Shown here piece after piece: positions 1 through 5,362 of a stretch of DNA of 5,362 nt. This stretch comes from G039029935 sp039029935. GTDB lineage: Bacteria; Chloroflexota; Anaerolineae; Caldilineales; Caldilineaceae. Numbering within the stretch: the stretch's first letter is position 1; each line of letters begins with the position of its first letter. Below the pieces are notes generated by a model. The model had not been told where the DNA came from and ran no database searches. It saw only the letters and a program-made list of their open reading frames with translations. Made by a program: the position numbers and the translations under genes. The stretch is from positions 1 through 5,362 of the forward strand of contig JBCCFC010000976.1 of NCBI GenBank assembly GCA_039029935.1, in the 5' to 3' direction.

Positions 1-2
1 CG

Positions 3-641
3 CAGCGGGTGTGGGCGCAGGCCGAGCAACACTTCCAGCAGGCTTTGCAACTCAAAATCGAGTTTGATGACCGCTACAGTCAGGCCCGCACCTATCACCA
101 CTTGGGCATGGTGGCGCAGGAGCAGCGACAGTGGGCGCAGGCCGAGCAACACTTCCAGCTAGCTTTGCAACTCTTTATCGAGTTTGATGACCGCTACACT
201 CAGGCCAATACCTATCACCACTTGGGCATGGTGGCGCAGGAGCAGCGACAGTGGGCGCAGGCCGAGCAACACTTCCAACAGGCTTTGAGACTCAAAATCG
301 AGTTTGGTGACCGCTACAATCAGGCCAGCACCTATGGTCAATTGGGTCTATTGGCGCAGGGTCAGCAGCAATGGGCGCAGGCGGGGCAGCATTTATTGCA
401 AGCCCTCACGATTTTTGGTGATTTTCAGGATGAGCATAGTGTCGGTATTGCCATGCGCAATTTGGCGCGGTTGTGGCGTGATGTGTGTGCGGAGGGGCAG
501 GCGGATGAGGCGGTGGCGTCGGACTTGGTGGCGGGTGTGGCGTCGGTTGTGGGGTTGACGGTGGATGAGGTGGTGGCGGTGTTTGAGCGTGTGGTTGCGG
601 TGTTTGAGCGTGTGGTTGCGGGTAATGAGGTCGCTGGGTGA
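3..641 (+). CDS. TPR-repeat protein, C-terminal part (5' end outside window)
   Basis: This is the C-terminal part of a tetratricopeptide-repeat protein. The frame is open to the left edge (Gln-Arg precede the GTG at 9), and that GTG lies inside a repeat, so it is not a real start. Four consecutive 40-residue units begin at bases 12, 132, 252 and 372. Their consensus is WAQAEQHFQQAL, then an IEF.DRY.QA.TY segment, then LG..AQ.Q.Q; this is a two-helix TPR pattern of the longer 40-42-residue kind. The fourth unit is degenerate (QALTIFGDF, AMRNLARLWRDV). After it comes a tail of about 55 residues rich in Val and Ala that ends with VAVFERV repeated twice. TPR arrays of this kind act as protein-interaction scaffolds and, in Chloroflexota and Cyanobacteria, often sit behind NB-ARC, CHAT or other signalling domains. 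Any such domain would lie upstream of the window, so the function of the whole protein cannot be stated. TGA stop at 639-641. Confidence 0.88.
   Translation, partial: QRVWAQAEQHFQQALQLKIEFDDRYSQARTYHHLGMVAQEQRQWAQAEQHFQLALQLFIEFDDRYTQANTYHHLGMVAQEQRQWAQAEQHFQQALRLKIEFGDRYNQASTYGQLGLLAQGQQQWAQAGQHLLQALTIFGDFQDEHSVGIAMRNLARLWRDVCAEGQADEAVASDLVAGVASVVGLTVDEVVAVFERVVAVFERVVAGNEVAG
12..491 (+). repeat. Four tandem 120-bp TPR-coding units
   Basis: Units start at 12, 132, 252 and 372, exactly 120 bp apart with no indels. By hand alignment units 1 and 2 differ at about 9 of 120 bases and units 1 and 3 at about 19. Unit 4 (372 onward) keeps only the first part well. Differences in units 1-2 cluster in three short patches (around 160, 174-176 and 199-208), while the rest is identical. 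Such DNA-level identity, beyond what protein conservation needs, points to recent unit duplication or gene conversion. More units may continue to the left of the window. Confidence 0.9.
576..617 (+). repeat. 21-bp perfect tandem duplication in the TPR gene tail
   Basis: Bases 576-596 and 597-617 are identical and in frame, encoding the heptad VAVFERV twice in a row near the C-terminus. This is a simple slippage-type duplication that keeps the reading frame. Confidence 0.9.
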
Positions 642-699
642 GTGCGGCAGTCATGCCTAGCAACGTTGTCGTATGTCGGTGACAGGAGAATCTTGTTGA

Positions 700-741
700 A
701 ATAAAAAAAAGTCGCTTGGACGGGGCACATCCAAACGACTT
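700..741 (-). terminator. Intrinsic terminator reading leftward
   Basis: Bases 709-720 (AAGTCGCTTGGA) pair with 730-741 (TCCAAACGACTT) in a 12-bp stem with a single G-T type pair and a 9-nt loop. On the - strand the stem runs straight into a T-tract (complement of the A-run at 702-710), the classic Rho-independent layout. On the + strand there is no T-run after the stem, so it mainly serves transcripts coming from the right, that is the phosphotransferase gene. It lies about 200 nt beyond that gene's stop codon, giving a long 3' untranslated region. Whether it also stops the convergent TPR transcript is uncertain. Confidence 0.75.
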
Positions 742-907
742 AGCTTAGAGTCAAGGGAGGGGAGGGTTTGTACCAATAGTATAGCACAGTTTGGCCGGAC
801 TGCATCTACATCAAACCTACTCCATTTTTCTATATCTCCACTGGTAGGTCGATGTATCAGCGATAGACCATGATAGAGGGTAGATAGAGGTAAAGTCCTT
901 TTCCTAG
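742..907. other. Convergent intergenic stretch without a recognised gene
   Basis: Between the terminator and the octamer repeats there is no ORF with a credible start, ribosome binding site or recognisable product. The only long reading frame across it is on the - strand and runs through the terminator. It would form most of the 3' untranslated region of the phosphotransferase transcript. I see no further strong hairpin in it. Confidence 0.5.
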
Positions 908-943
908 TCACCCATTCGCCCATTCACCCTGTCACCCTGTCAC
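908..943. repeat. Octamer tandem array TCACCCAT / TCACCCTG abutting a stop codon
   Basis: Four 8-bp units lie head to tail: TCACCCAT (908-915), TCGCCCAT (916-923), TCACCCTG (924-931) and TCACCCTG (932-939), followed by a partial TCAC (940-943). Read on the - strand they are GTGACAGG, GTGACAGG, ATGGGCGA/ATGGGTGA-like units that begin at the TGA of the phosphotransferase gene. They resemble the short tandemly repeated repetitive (STRR) elements described in cyanobacteria, which are also 7-8-bp intergenic repeats. That family link is from memory and not tested here. Confidence 0.75.
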
Positions 944-1932
944 ACCAAAGCATCCAACGCCTGCGCCACAAACCATGCCAACTTTTTGTGTATCTCTGTC
1001 TCCGTCAAATCCGGTCGTCCAAGTTCAGCCCACCCTTCAGACCACTCATCTAGGACGGGAGCCGCGCGTAGGGCAGCATATAAGTCCCAATAGGGTAGGG
1101 TCGTGAAGTCGAGCGATGACAAGCTACGATATGTATCAGTAAAAATGGTCATGGCCTCAAGACCGTAGATAAAGAGAATATCAAACCGTGTGATGGCAAA
1201 ATCTTCAAGCGGATTGCCAAGGTGGGCATCCTCCCAATCAATCACGGCCACAAGCTCGTGGTTCTTCCACAGCAGATTGCCCGGCCAAAAATCACCATGC
1301 AGCAGTACTGACGTTTCTGCTTGCGGGAGAGGCCAGGCTTGGATCAGCTTTTCATGGAAGGTCCATTGCTCTTTCTGTTCTTGATTGGCACGTATCAGTC
1401 GTTCAATTCGTCGTTCAAAGCGTTCGACCTGTTTCGCCGCAATCTTGCTTGGGTCTTCGCATTGGGCGACCAGAAATGGGACATCCAACAACGCAACGTC
1501 AAGTTGATGAATTTTTGCCATCTGCGTGGCGATTTGGACCGCATAGGGCTTTACCTGCTCGCTTGGCAGGGGACCGTAGACGGGTTGTCCATCCATAAAC
1601 TCAATGATTAGATACGGTGTCGGCAAAATTTCACAGGATGTATCCAGATAATAGGGTGTGGCGGTTGCAATGCCATGTTTGAGCAGACAATCCAAGAGCG
1701 CAAACTCATCCGCGGCAATATTTGGATTGGCTTGCAGATCACGTACTCCATGCCGACGGACAACCCAACGACACAAGTTCCCAGACAGGTTGTCATCTGT
1801 GCGCTCAACTTCCAGCACGGTTGTATGTCCGAGCGGATCGTCCTTCAAGTGCCACCACCGACGCAGATTGCTATTGGGTTCAAAGCGATGAACAACCTGT
1901 GTAAATTGTGCTGTTTGACTTAAAGTTGACAT
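940..1932 (-). CDS. APH/choline-kinase-fold phosphotransferase
   Basis: This complete 330-residue protein belongs to the aminoglycoside phosphotransferase superfamily (APH, Pfam PF01636), kinases that move the ATP gamma-phosphate to a small-molecule hydroxyl. Visible parts: N-lobe with VVRRHG (residues 57-62) at the ATP-anchoring strand and E76 in the following helix; hinge PYLIIEFMDG (106-115); catalytic loop HGDFWPGNLLW (212-222) with Asp214 as the likely base and Asn219; metal-binding IDWEDA (231-236) with Asp232. The position normally held by the ATP-binding lysine appears to be Arg, as in many family members. Length is normal for the family. The ATG at 1930-1932 is preceded by AAAGGGA (complement of 1943-1949) at a 10-nt spacing, a moderate ribosome binding site. 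It is a single gene, convergent with the TPR gene and divergent from the exported-protein gene. The substrate cannot be read from sequence: sugar, choline, homoserine or antibiotic kinases share this core, so resistance should not be assumed. Confidence 0.9.
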   Translation of the reverse strand: MSTLSQTAQFTQVVHRFEPNSNLRRWWHLKDDPLGHTTVLEVERTDDNLSGNLCRWVVRRHGVRDLQANPNIAADEFALLDCLLKHGIATATPYYLDTSCEILPTPYLIIEFMDGQPVYGPLPSEQVKPYAVQIATQMAKIHQLDVALLDVPFLVAQCEDPSKIAAKQVERFERRIERLIRANQEQKEQWTFHEKLIQAWPLPQAETSVLLHGDFWPGNLLWKNHELVAVIDWEDAHLGNPLEDFAITRFDILFIYGLEAMTIFTDTYRSLSSLDFTTLPYWDLYAALRAAPVLDEWSEGWAELGRPDLTETEIHKKLAWFVAQALDALV

Positions 1933-1958
1933 AAATAATCAATCCCTTTGAGACATTC

Positions 1959-1973
1959 CGAAAGAGTCTTTCG
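1959..1973. promoter_or_regulatory. 15-bp perfect dyad upstream of the phosphotransferase gene
   Basis: CGAAAGA (1959-1965), a single G, then TCTTTCG (1967-1973) form a perfect 7-bp inverted repeat. It sits 27 bp upstream of the start codon and just upstream of the ribosome binding site. Position and symmetry suit an operator for a dimeric regulator or a small leader hairpin. The regulator is unknown. Confidence 0.4.
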
Positions 1974-2154
1974 AGATACCGATAACAAGGTTGGCCTGCC
2001 AGTTCATTAATATTTGATTACACTACGCTTAACCTATAAAAATTTACGCCACCTACCTATCATTAACGACAATAGTCCATACCTGTCTATTGCAAAAATT
2101 GTATAGCATTATTCTGAGTGACCTAATGCGTATTATACTCAATCCTATTATAAC

Positions 2155-2209
2155 AGAGGACATCAAAATGGACGCTATACTGACTCCGCAGCTCGTACAG
2201 GTTGCCTAG
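2155..2209 (+). other. 13-codon ORF with Shine-Dalgarno sequence, possible gene remnant
   Basis: AGAGGA at 2155-2160 is followed at a 7-nt spacing by ATG at 2168 and the frame MDAILTPQLVQVA, ending in TAG at 2207-2209. After the TAG the same frame reads YIVEA before another stop, and a single base change of the TAG to CAG would give a plausible amphipathic N-terminus. It could be a leader peptide, the decayed start of a lost gene, or chance. I do not recognise the protein. Confidence 0.25.
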
Positions 2210-2237
2210 TATATTGTCGAAGCATAGATAGTTCAAA

Positions 2238-2258
2238 ATTATACAGTAATCATATAAT
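2238..2258. promoter_or_regulatory. Candidate divergent -10 hexamers (TATAAT on both strands)
   Basis: TATAAT is present at 2253-2258 on the + strand and, as ATTATA, at 2238-2243 on the - strand. Upstream of the - strand copy TTGCGA (complement of 2262-2267) lies at an 18-bp spacing and matches 4 of 6 consensus -35 bases. For the + strand copy the best -35 (TTCAAA, 2232-2237) has a short 15-bp spacing. The + copy would start transcription about 290 nt before the exported-protein gene, and the - copy about 300 nt before the phosphotransferase gene. AT-rich DNA makes chance matches likely. Confidence 0.25.
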
Positions 2259-2274
2259 CACTCGCAAAATAACA

Positions 2275-2291
2275 TAGAATATGTTATTCTA
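2275..2291. promoter_or_regulatory. 17-bp perfect dyad, operator-like
   Basis: TAGAATA (2275-2281), TGT, TATTCTA (2285-2291) form a perfect 7-bp inverted repeat with a 3-nt centre. An overlapping shorter dyad AACAT...ATGTT (2271-2285) shares it. It lies 17 bp downstream of the candidate TATAAT at 2253-2258, where bound repressor could block transcription toward the exported-protein gene. Being AT-only except for one G-C pair per arm, it may be fortuitous. Confidence 0.35.
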
Positions 2292-2375
2292 AAGTCTGGC
2301 TTTTGTTTTATTTCAACTACGACAAAAAAGTAGTAGAGCAAAATTTATCCATCGCCGTTTTCAATATGCCTTTTC

Positions 2376-2513
2376 TACTGCATAAGGTCATAACGTGCGC
2401 TTCGAGATTGCGTTGGACCTTCGGGAGGTGAGCATCGAGTTTCGCTGGTACACATAGATTTTGTGCTCACCTCCCGAAGGTCCAGAATTCGTAATTTGTG
2501 ATCTCATGCAGTA
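2376..2513. repeat. 138-bp long inverted repeat (MITE-like or structured leader)
   Basis: The inner arms 2414-2434 and 2464-2484 are perfect 21-bp inverted repeats around a 29-nt loop; the arm core is GGACCTTCGGGAGGTGAGC. The structure continues outward past an asymmetric internal loop (2400-2413 versus 2485-2489) into an outer stem, 2376-2399 with 2490-2513, where 21 of 24 positions pair (18 Watson-Crick and 3 G-U) and the outermost 8 bp (TACTGCAT/ATGCAGTA) are perfect. The ends are TA on each side, as expected for a TA-targeting MITE. No T-run follows the stem on either strand, so it is not an intrinsic terminator. It ends 42 bp before the start codon of the exported-protein gene and would fold within that gene's leader if transcription begins upstream. 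Confidence 0.8.
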
Positions 2514-2555
2514 TTAAGATGTAATTTTTGCGCTATTGCGAAAAAGGAGAACAGG

Positions 2556-5321
2556 ATGAGGTATTCGACGATTGGAATCGGTTTACGCCTATTATTTGTG
2601 ATGATGTTGACACTGACATCTGCACTGGTCCAGTTGCCACAACAGGGATCAGGTGAGCTGTCTCAGCGTGTCCAAGCGGCTACAAGCCAAACCTGTGGCA
2701 CACCGACGGAGTTCACTGCCGTGAGTACCAATGCGGATGCGATTCGGGGTGAGGTCGAGGAATTTCGTGACGCGATTGGTGTGTTGAATGCACCCAACCC
2801 CATCAACCATTTGGATGGACGACGCCAGATCAACTGGGACGCCGCACCCGATGCGGTCTCTGCCCCCAACACATTTGCTGGCGATTTTTTCAACTTTAAT
2901 GCATTTCCCCGTGCGCGTGGGATTGCCTTTGAGACGACGGGGACCGAATTCCAACTAAGTGCGACAGAAGCATCAGGCGTGGGCATTGAGTTTGACAACA
3001 TTGACGCCACCTATTCCTCGCAGTTTAACACGTATTCTGCCGAACGTCTCTTTGCCCCGATTGGGGCAAACACGGTTGATGTCTATTTCTTTAGTCCTAG
3101 TGACCAAACCACACCTGCGCTGGTGGACAGTTTTGGCGCAATCTTCACGGATGTGGATAAGTCCGAGACGACCAAGATTGACTTCTATGATGTCAACGAC
3201 ACGTTGGTTCACACCATCTATGCCAATGCCGTGCCGGGTAGCGAGACGTTATCACTAGCCGCAGCGCACTTTTCACAGCCTTGTGTCCGTTGGGTCCGCA
3301 TTACCGCAGGCAACATTGGGCTAGGTGCCGGTATCAACGAAGCCAATAATGACATTTATGACTATGACGTGGTGGCGATGGATGACTTTATCTACGGCGA
3401 ACCGCAACCCATCACAAGCTGCGGTCTGCCCACCATCTATGCCTCCACAGGTAACTCGCCCGATGCCATTCGGGGCGAGGTGGAGAATTATCGGACGGCC
3501 TTGGGTGCGCTCAATGCACCTGCGCCCTTTAACAACTTGGATGGACGCCGCCAGATCAATTGGGATGCTGCCCCTGACGCGGTCTCTGCGCCCAACTCCT
3601 TTACGGGTAACTTTTTCAACTTTAATGCGGCCCCCCGCGCACGTGGCATCTCCTTCTCGACACAGGGAACCGACTTCCAACTGAGTGCGACGGCGGCATC
3701 GGGTGAGGGCATTGAGTTTGATAACATCAACGCCAATTATTCAGCAATCTTCCAGACCTATTCGGCAGAGCGGCTCTTTACGGCCATTGATTCGAATGTG
3801 GTGCGCGGTGATTTTTTCAACCCAGCGCAGCAAACCACCAGCGCTCGTGTCGATGGCTTTGGGGCTGTCTTTAGCGATGTGGATTTGGGCGCAGCGACAA
3901 CGATTGAATATTATGATGCCAACCGTAATTTGCTCTATAAGCTGGGCGTTCAACCAGAAGCGGGTGATGAAGGGCTTTCGTTTGCGGGTGCAAAGTTTGA
4001 CTCTTCCTGTGTTGAGTATGTCATCGTGACCAATGGAACCTCGGCCTTGGGTGCGGACATCAATGACGACCCCGACAACGACATCGACTTGGTGGTCATG
4101 GATGACTTTATCTATGGTGAGCCGATTGCCGATACTGTCTGTGGATTGCCGGAAATCTTTACGAGTACAGGCGGTGATGCCGATGCAATCCGCACAGAGG
4201 TCAACGCCTATCGCGATGCACTGGGTGCGCTCAATGACCCTGTGCCACAAAACTTTGACACGGGTCGTCGCCAAATCAACTGGGACGCAGCACCCGATGG
4301 CGTTTCTGCACCCAACGACTTTGCTGGCGACTTCTTCAACTTTAATGCCTCTCCCCGTGCGCGTGGTATCGCCTTCACCACCAACGGCAATGGCTTCCAA
4401 CTCAGCGCAACCGAGGCATCTGGCACGGGGATCGAGTTTGCCAACATCAATGCCAACTACGCATCGACGTTCAGTACATACTCGGCGGAGCGGCTTTTCA
4501 CCGCCATCGGCTCCAACGAGGTTGATGCACGCTTCTTTAATCCTGCTACACAGACTGACACCGCCTTGACCAACGGCTTTGGTGCGGTCTTTAGCGATGT
4601 AGACCTCGCTGATGTGACGGCTTTGCGCTACTATGACACGGACAACAAACTGGTCTATGCGCAGAGCGTCCCGGCAGTGGATGGCAACACGCAGGAGAGT
4701 CTCTCCTTTGCCGGGTTGACCTTTGACACCGCTTGTGTGGCACGGGTGCGTCTCGTCAATGGCAACACCGCGATTGACGCCAACACAGAGGATGATCCAG
4801 CCAATGGCGTCGACCTCGTGGTGATGGATGACTTTATCTATGGCGAGCCAATCCCCACGCAGACCAACGTCAACGCACTTATCAACCTCATCCGTGTCGG
4901 TGGCTCATACAGCGCAACCCCACAGGAGAATGCGCCATTTGGTGTCTTCACGCTCAATGCCGAATTCCGTAATGTGGGTGAAACGCCTCTGCGCGACATG
5001 AGCTTTGAGATTACCGAATTGGACAACAACAATGTGCTGCTCAACGCCACCAATGACCAAACGGGTGTGGGGGCATCCTTCCCAGTGACAGACTTGGGTG
5101 AGGATAATCTGCTGACAGCGGGTGAAACCTTTGAGGTCGATTTTGTTATCGGTCTACAAGAGTTGCGTTCCTTTACGCTGCTTGCAAACGCATTTGGTGG
5201 TGTCGGGGCCGATGCCACCGAGTCGAAATCACTAGGCTGGAATTATCTGATGGATGCTAACCCAGAGCGTACCGCCCAAGAAGCGGGGGCAACGGTTTTC
5301 TTGCCCGTGATTCTGCGTTAA
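2556..5321 (+). CDS. Exported protein with three ~237-residue repeats and C-terminal Ig-like domain
   Basis: This complete 921-residue protein starts at ATG 2556, preceded by AAGGAG (2544-2549) at a 6-nt spacing. The N-terminus is a Sec signal peptide (Arg2/Arg11, hydrophobic core about 12-25, likely cleavage near VQA-A, residue 41-42). Three homologous modules follow: residues 47-283, 289-523 and 529-765. Each begins CG.P and ends MDDFIYGEP, and neighbours are joined by 5-residue linkers. A shared block (88-166, 330-408, 570-648) carries GRRQINWDAAPD, FFNFNA.PRARGI and YSAERLF; copies 1 and 2 match at 64 of 79 positions. Residues 766-921 look like a CARDB/Ig-type beta-sandwich (FTLNAEFRNVGETPL). 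The protein ends FLPVILR. I recall similar modules in uncharacterised exported proteins of several phyla, often ending (V/A)MDDFIYGEP, but know no assigned function. It is probably surface-attached or secreted. The beta-rich pattern and aspartates suggest carbohydrate or calcium binding; this is inference. No catalytic motif, LPXTG or PEP-CTERM anchor is visible. Confidence 0.85.
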   Translation: MRYSTIGIGLRLLFVMMLTLTSALVQLPQQGSGELSQRVQAATSQTCGTPTEFTAVSTNADAIRGEVEEFRDAIGVLNAPNPINHLDGRRQINWDAAPDAVSAPNTFAGDFFNFNAFPRARGIAFETTGTEFQLSATEASGVGIEFDNIDATYSSQFNTYSAERLFAPIGANTVDVYFFSPSDQTTPALVDSFGAIFTDVDKSETTKIDFYDVNDTLVHTIYANAVPGSETLSLAAAHFSQPCVRWVRITAGNIGLGAGINEANNDIYDYDVVAMDDFIYGEPQPITSCGLPTIYASTGNSPDAIRGEVENYRTALGALNAPAPFNNLDGRRQINWDAAPDAVSAPNSFTGNFFNFNAAPRARGISFSTQGTDFQLSATAASGEGIEFDNINANYSAIFQTYSAERLFTAIDSNVVRGDFFNPAQQTTSARVDGFGAVFSDVDLGAATTIEYYDANRNLLYKLGVQPEAGDEGLSFAGAKFDSSCVEYVIVTNGTSALGADINDDPDNDIDLVVMDDFIYGEPIADTVCGLPEIFTSTGGDADAIRTEVNAYRDALGALNDPVPQNFDTGRRQINWDAAPDGVSAPNDFAGDFFNFNASPRARGIAFTTNGNGFQLSATEASGTGIEFANINANYASTFSTYSAERLFTAIGSNEVDARFFNPATQTDTALTNGFGAVFSDVDLADVTALRYYDTDNKLVYAQSVPAVDGNTQESLSFAGLTFDTACVARVRLVNGNTAIDANTEDDPANGVDLVVMDDFIYGEPIPTQTNVNALINLIRVGGSYSATPQENAPFGVFTLNAEFRNVGETPLRDMSFEITELDNNNVLLNATNDQTGVGASFPVTDLGEDNLLTAGETFEVDFVIGLQELRSFTLLANAFGGVGADATESKSLGWNYLMDANPERTAQEAGATVFLPVILR
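2694..4850 (+). repeat. Three tandem ~710-bp module-coding repeats
   Basis: Copies run 2694-3404, 3420-4124 and 4140-4850, starting at intervals of 726 and 720 bp. Some DNA stretches are almost the same in all three (the GATGACTTTATCTA near each end, the CAACTTTAATGC segment), but synonymous codon changes are spread through the rest. That indicates older duplication than in the TPR gene at the left of the window. Confidence 0.9.
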
Positions 5322-5362
5322 AGGCATACACCGTAGAATGGCACCCTTACTGTTGTGTGATA
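5322..5362. other. Short 3' flank of the exported-protein gene
   Basis: Only 41 bases follow the TAA at 5319-5321. They contain no hairpin with T-run and no new start with a ribosome binding site. The terminator must lie outside the window. Confidence 0.5.

Larger units (their letters stand above)
1974..2375. other. AT-rich divergent intergenic region
   Basis: This stretch separates the divergent phosphotransferase and exported-protein genes and is visibly richer in A and T than the genes on both sides. It contains many TATAAT-like hexamers, at least two short dyads, and one 13-codon ORF with a ribosome binding site (listed separately). No protein-coding frame of useful length is supported. 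It may have arisen by decay of a former gene or by insertion of foreign DNA. Confidence 0.5.

Noticed and set aside
9..11. GTG at base 9 as the start of the TPR gene
   Set aside because: It falls within a repeat unit, the frame stays open to the window edge, and no ribosome binding site can be seen; the gene is truncated on the left.
12..491. CRISPR-like array
   Set aside because: The 120-bp period is contiguous coding sequence translating as TPR units; there are no short repeats with unique spacers.
657..923. 88-residue - strand frame in the convergent intergenic region
   Set aside because: It runs through the intrinsic terminator and octamer repeats, has no ribosome binding site and resembles nothing known to me.
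940..1932. Aminoglycoside resistance gene
   Set aside because: Only the general APH-fold kinase core is recognisable; the family includes many housekeeping small-molecule kinases and there is no mobile or resistance context.
2376..2513. Integron attC site or intrinsic terminator
   Set aside because: The ends lack the RYYYAAC/GTTRRRY boxes of attC sites, and no T-run follows the stem on either strand.
3741..4400. 219-residue - strand open frame
   Set aside because: It is a shadow antisense to modules 2 and 3 of the exported protein, whose frame is strongly supported by repeat conservation.
2663..4456. Three similar - strand frames (2663-3010, 3488-3736, 4208-4456), each with the MAxMLxNSxPxPDA motif near its N-terminus
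   Set aside because: They resemble each other only because they lie antisense to the three module repeats of the exported protein; they lack ribosome binding sites and sensible products.
4033..4569. 178-residue + strand open frame
   Set aside because: It is an out-of-frame shadow inside the 921-residue gene, rich in Met/Thr/Ser/Pro and without a known domain.

Overview
The window probably comes from a filamentous or gliding member of the Chloroflexota (Herpetosiphon/Roseiflexus-like), though this is an inference. The grounds are the 40-residue TPR repeats of the type common in Chloroflexota and Cyanobacteria, a large secreted multi-repeat protein whose last residues are FLPVILR (a '(Y/F)LP(L/V)' hydrophobic tail recurs at the C-termini of many Chloroflexota exported proteins), and short GTGACAGG-type intergenic repeats. 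No rRNA, tRNA, CRISPR array, transposase or phage gene is visible.

Layout, left to right. (1) Bases 3-641, + strand: the 3' part of a TPR-repeat gene cut by the window edge. It holds three near-identical 120-bp units, a degenerate fourth and a valine-rich, G-rich tail. (2) 642-939: a convergent intergenic stretch with an intrinsic terminator reading leftward (700-741) and an array of 8-bp repeats (908-943) that runs into the stop codon of the next gene. (3) 940-1932, - strand: a complete APH/choline-kinase-fold phosphotransferase with an intact catalytic HGDFWPGN and IDWED core, unknown substrate, and a perfect 15-bp dyad just upstream. (4) 1933-2555: a 623-bp AT-rich divergent intergenic region. 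It has perfect TATAAT hexamers on both strands, a 17-bp dyad, a 13-codon ORF with a good ribosome binding site, and a striking 138-bp inverted repeat (2376-2513) with a perfect 21-bp inner stem. (5) 2556-5321, + strand: a complete 921-residue exported protein made of a signal peptide, three copies of a module of about 237 residues (each with exactly two cysteines and ending MDDFIYGEP), and a C-terminal Ig-like/CARDB-like domain.

The three genes show no shared pathway. The phosphotransferase and the exported protein are divergently transcribed from the AT-rich region, and the TPR and phosphotransferase genes converge. The most unusual items are the long hairpin in the probable 5' leader of the exported-protein gene (possible MITE or structured leader) and the triplicated, cysteine-paired surface module, whose function I do not know.
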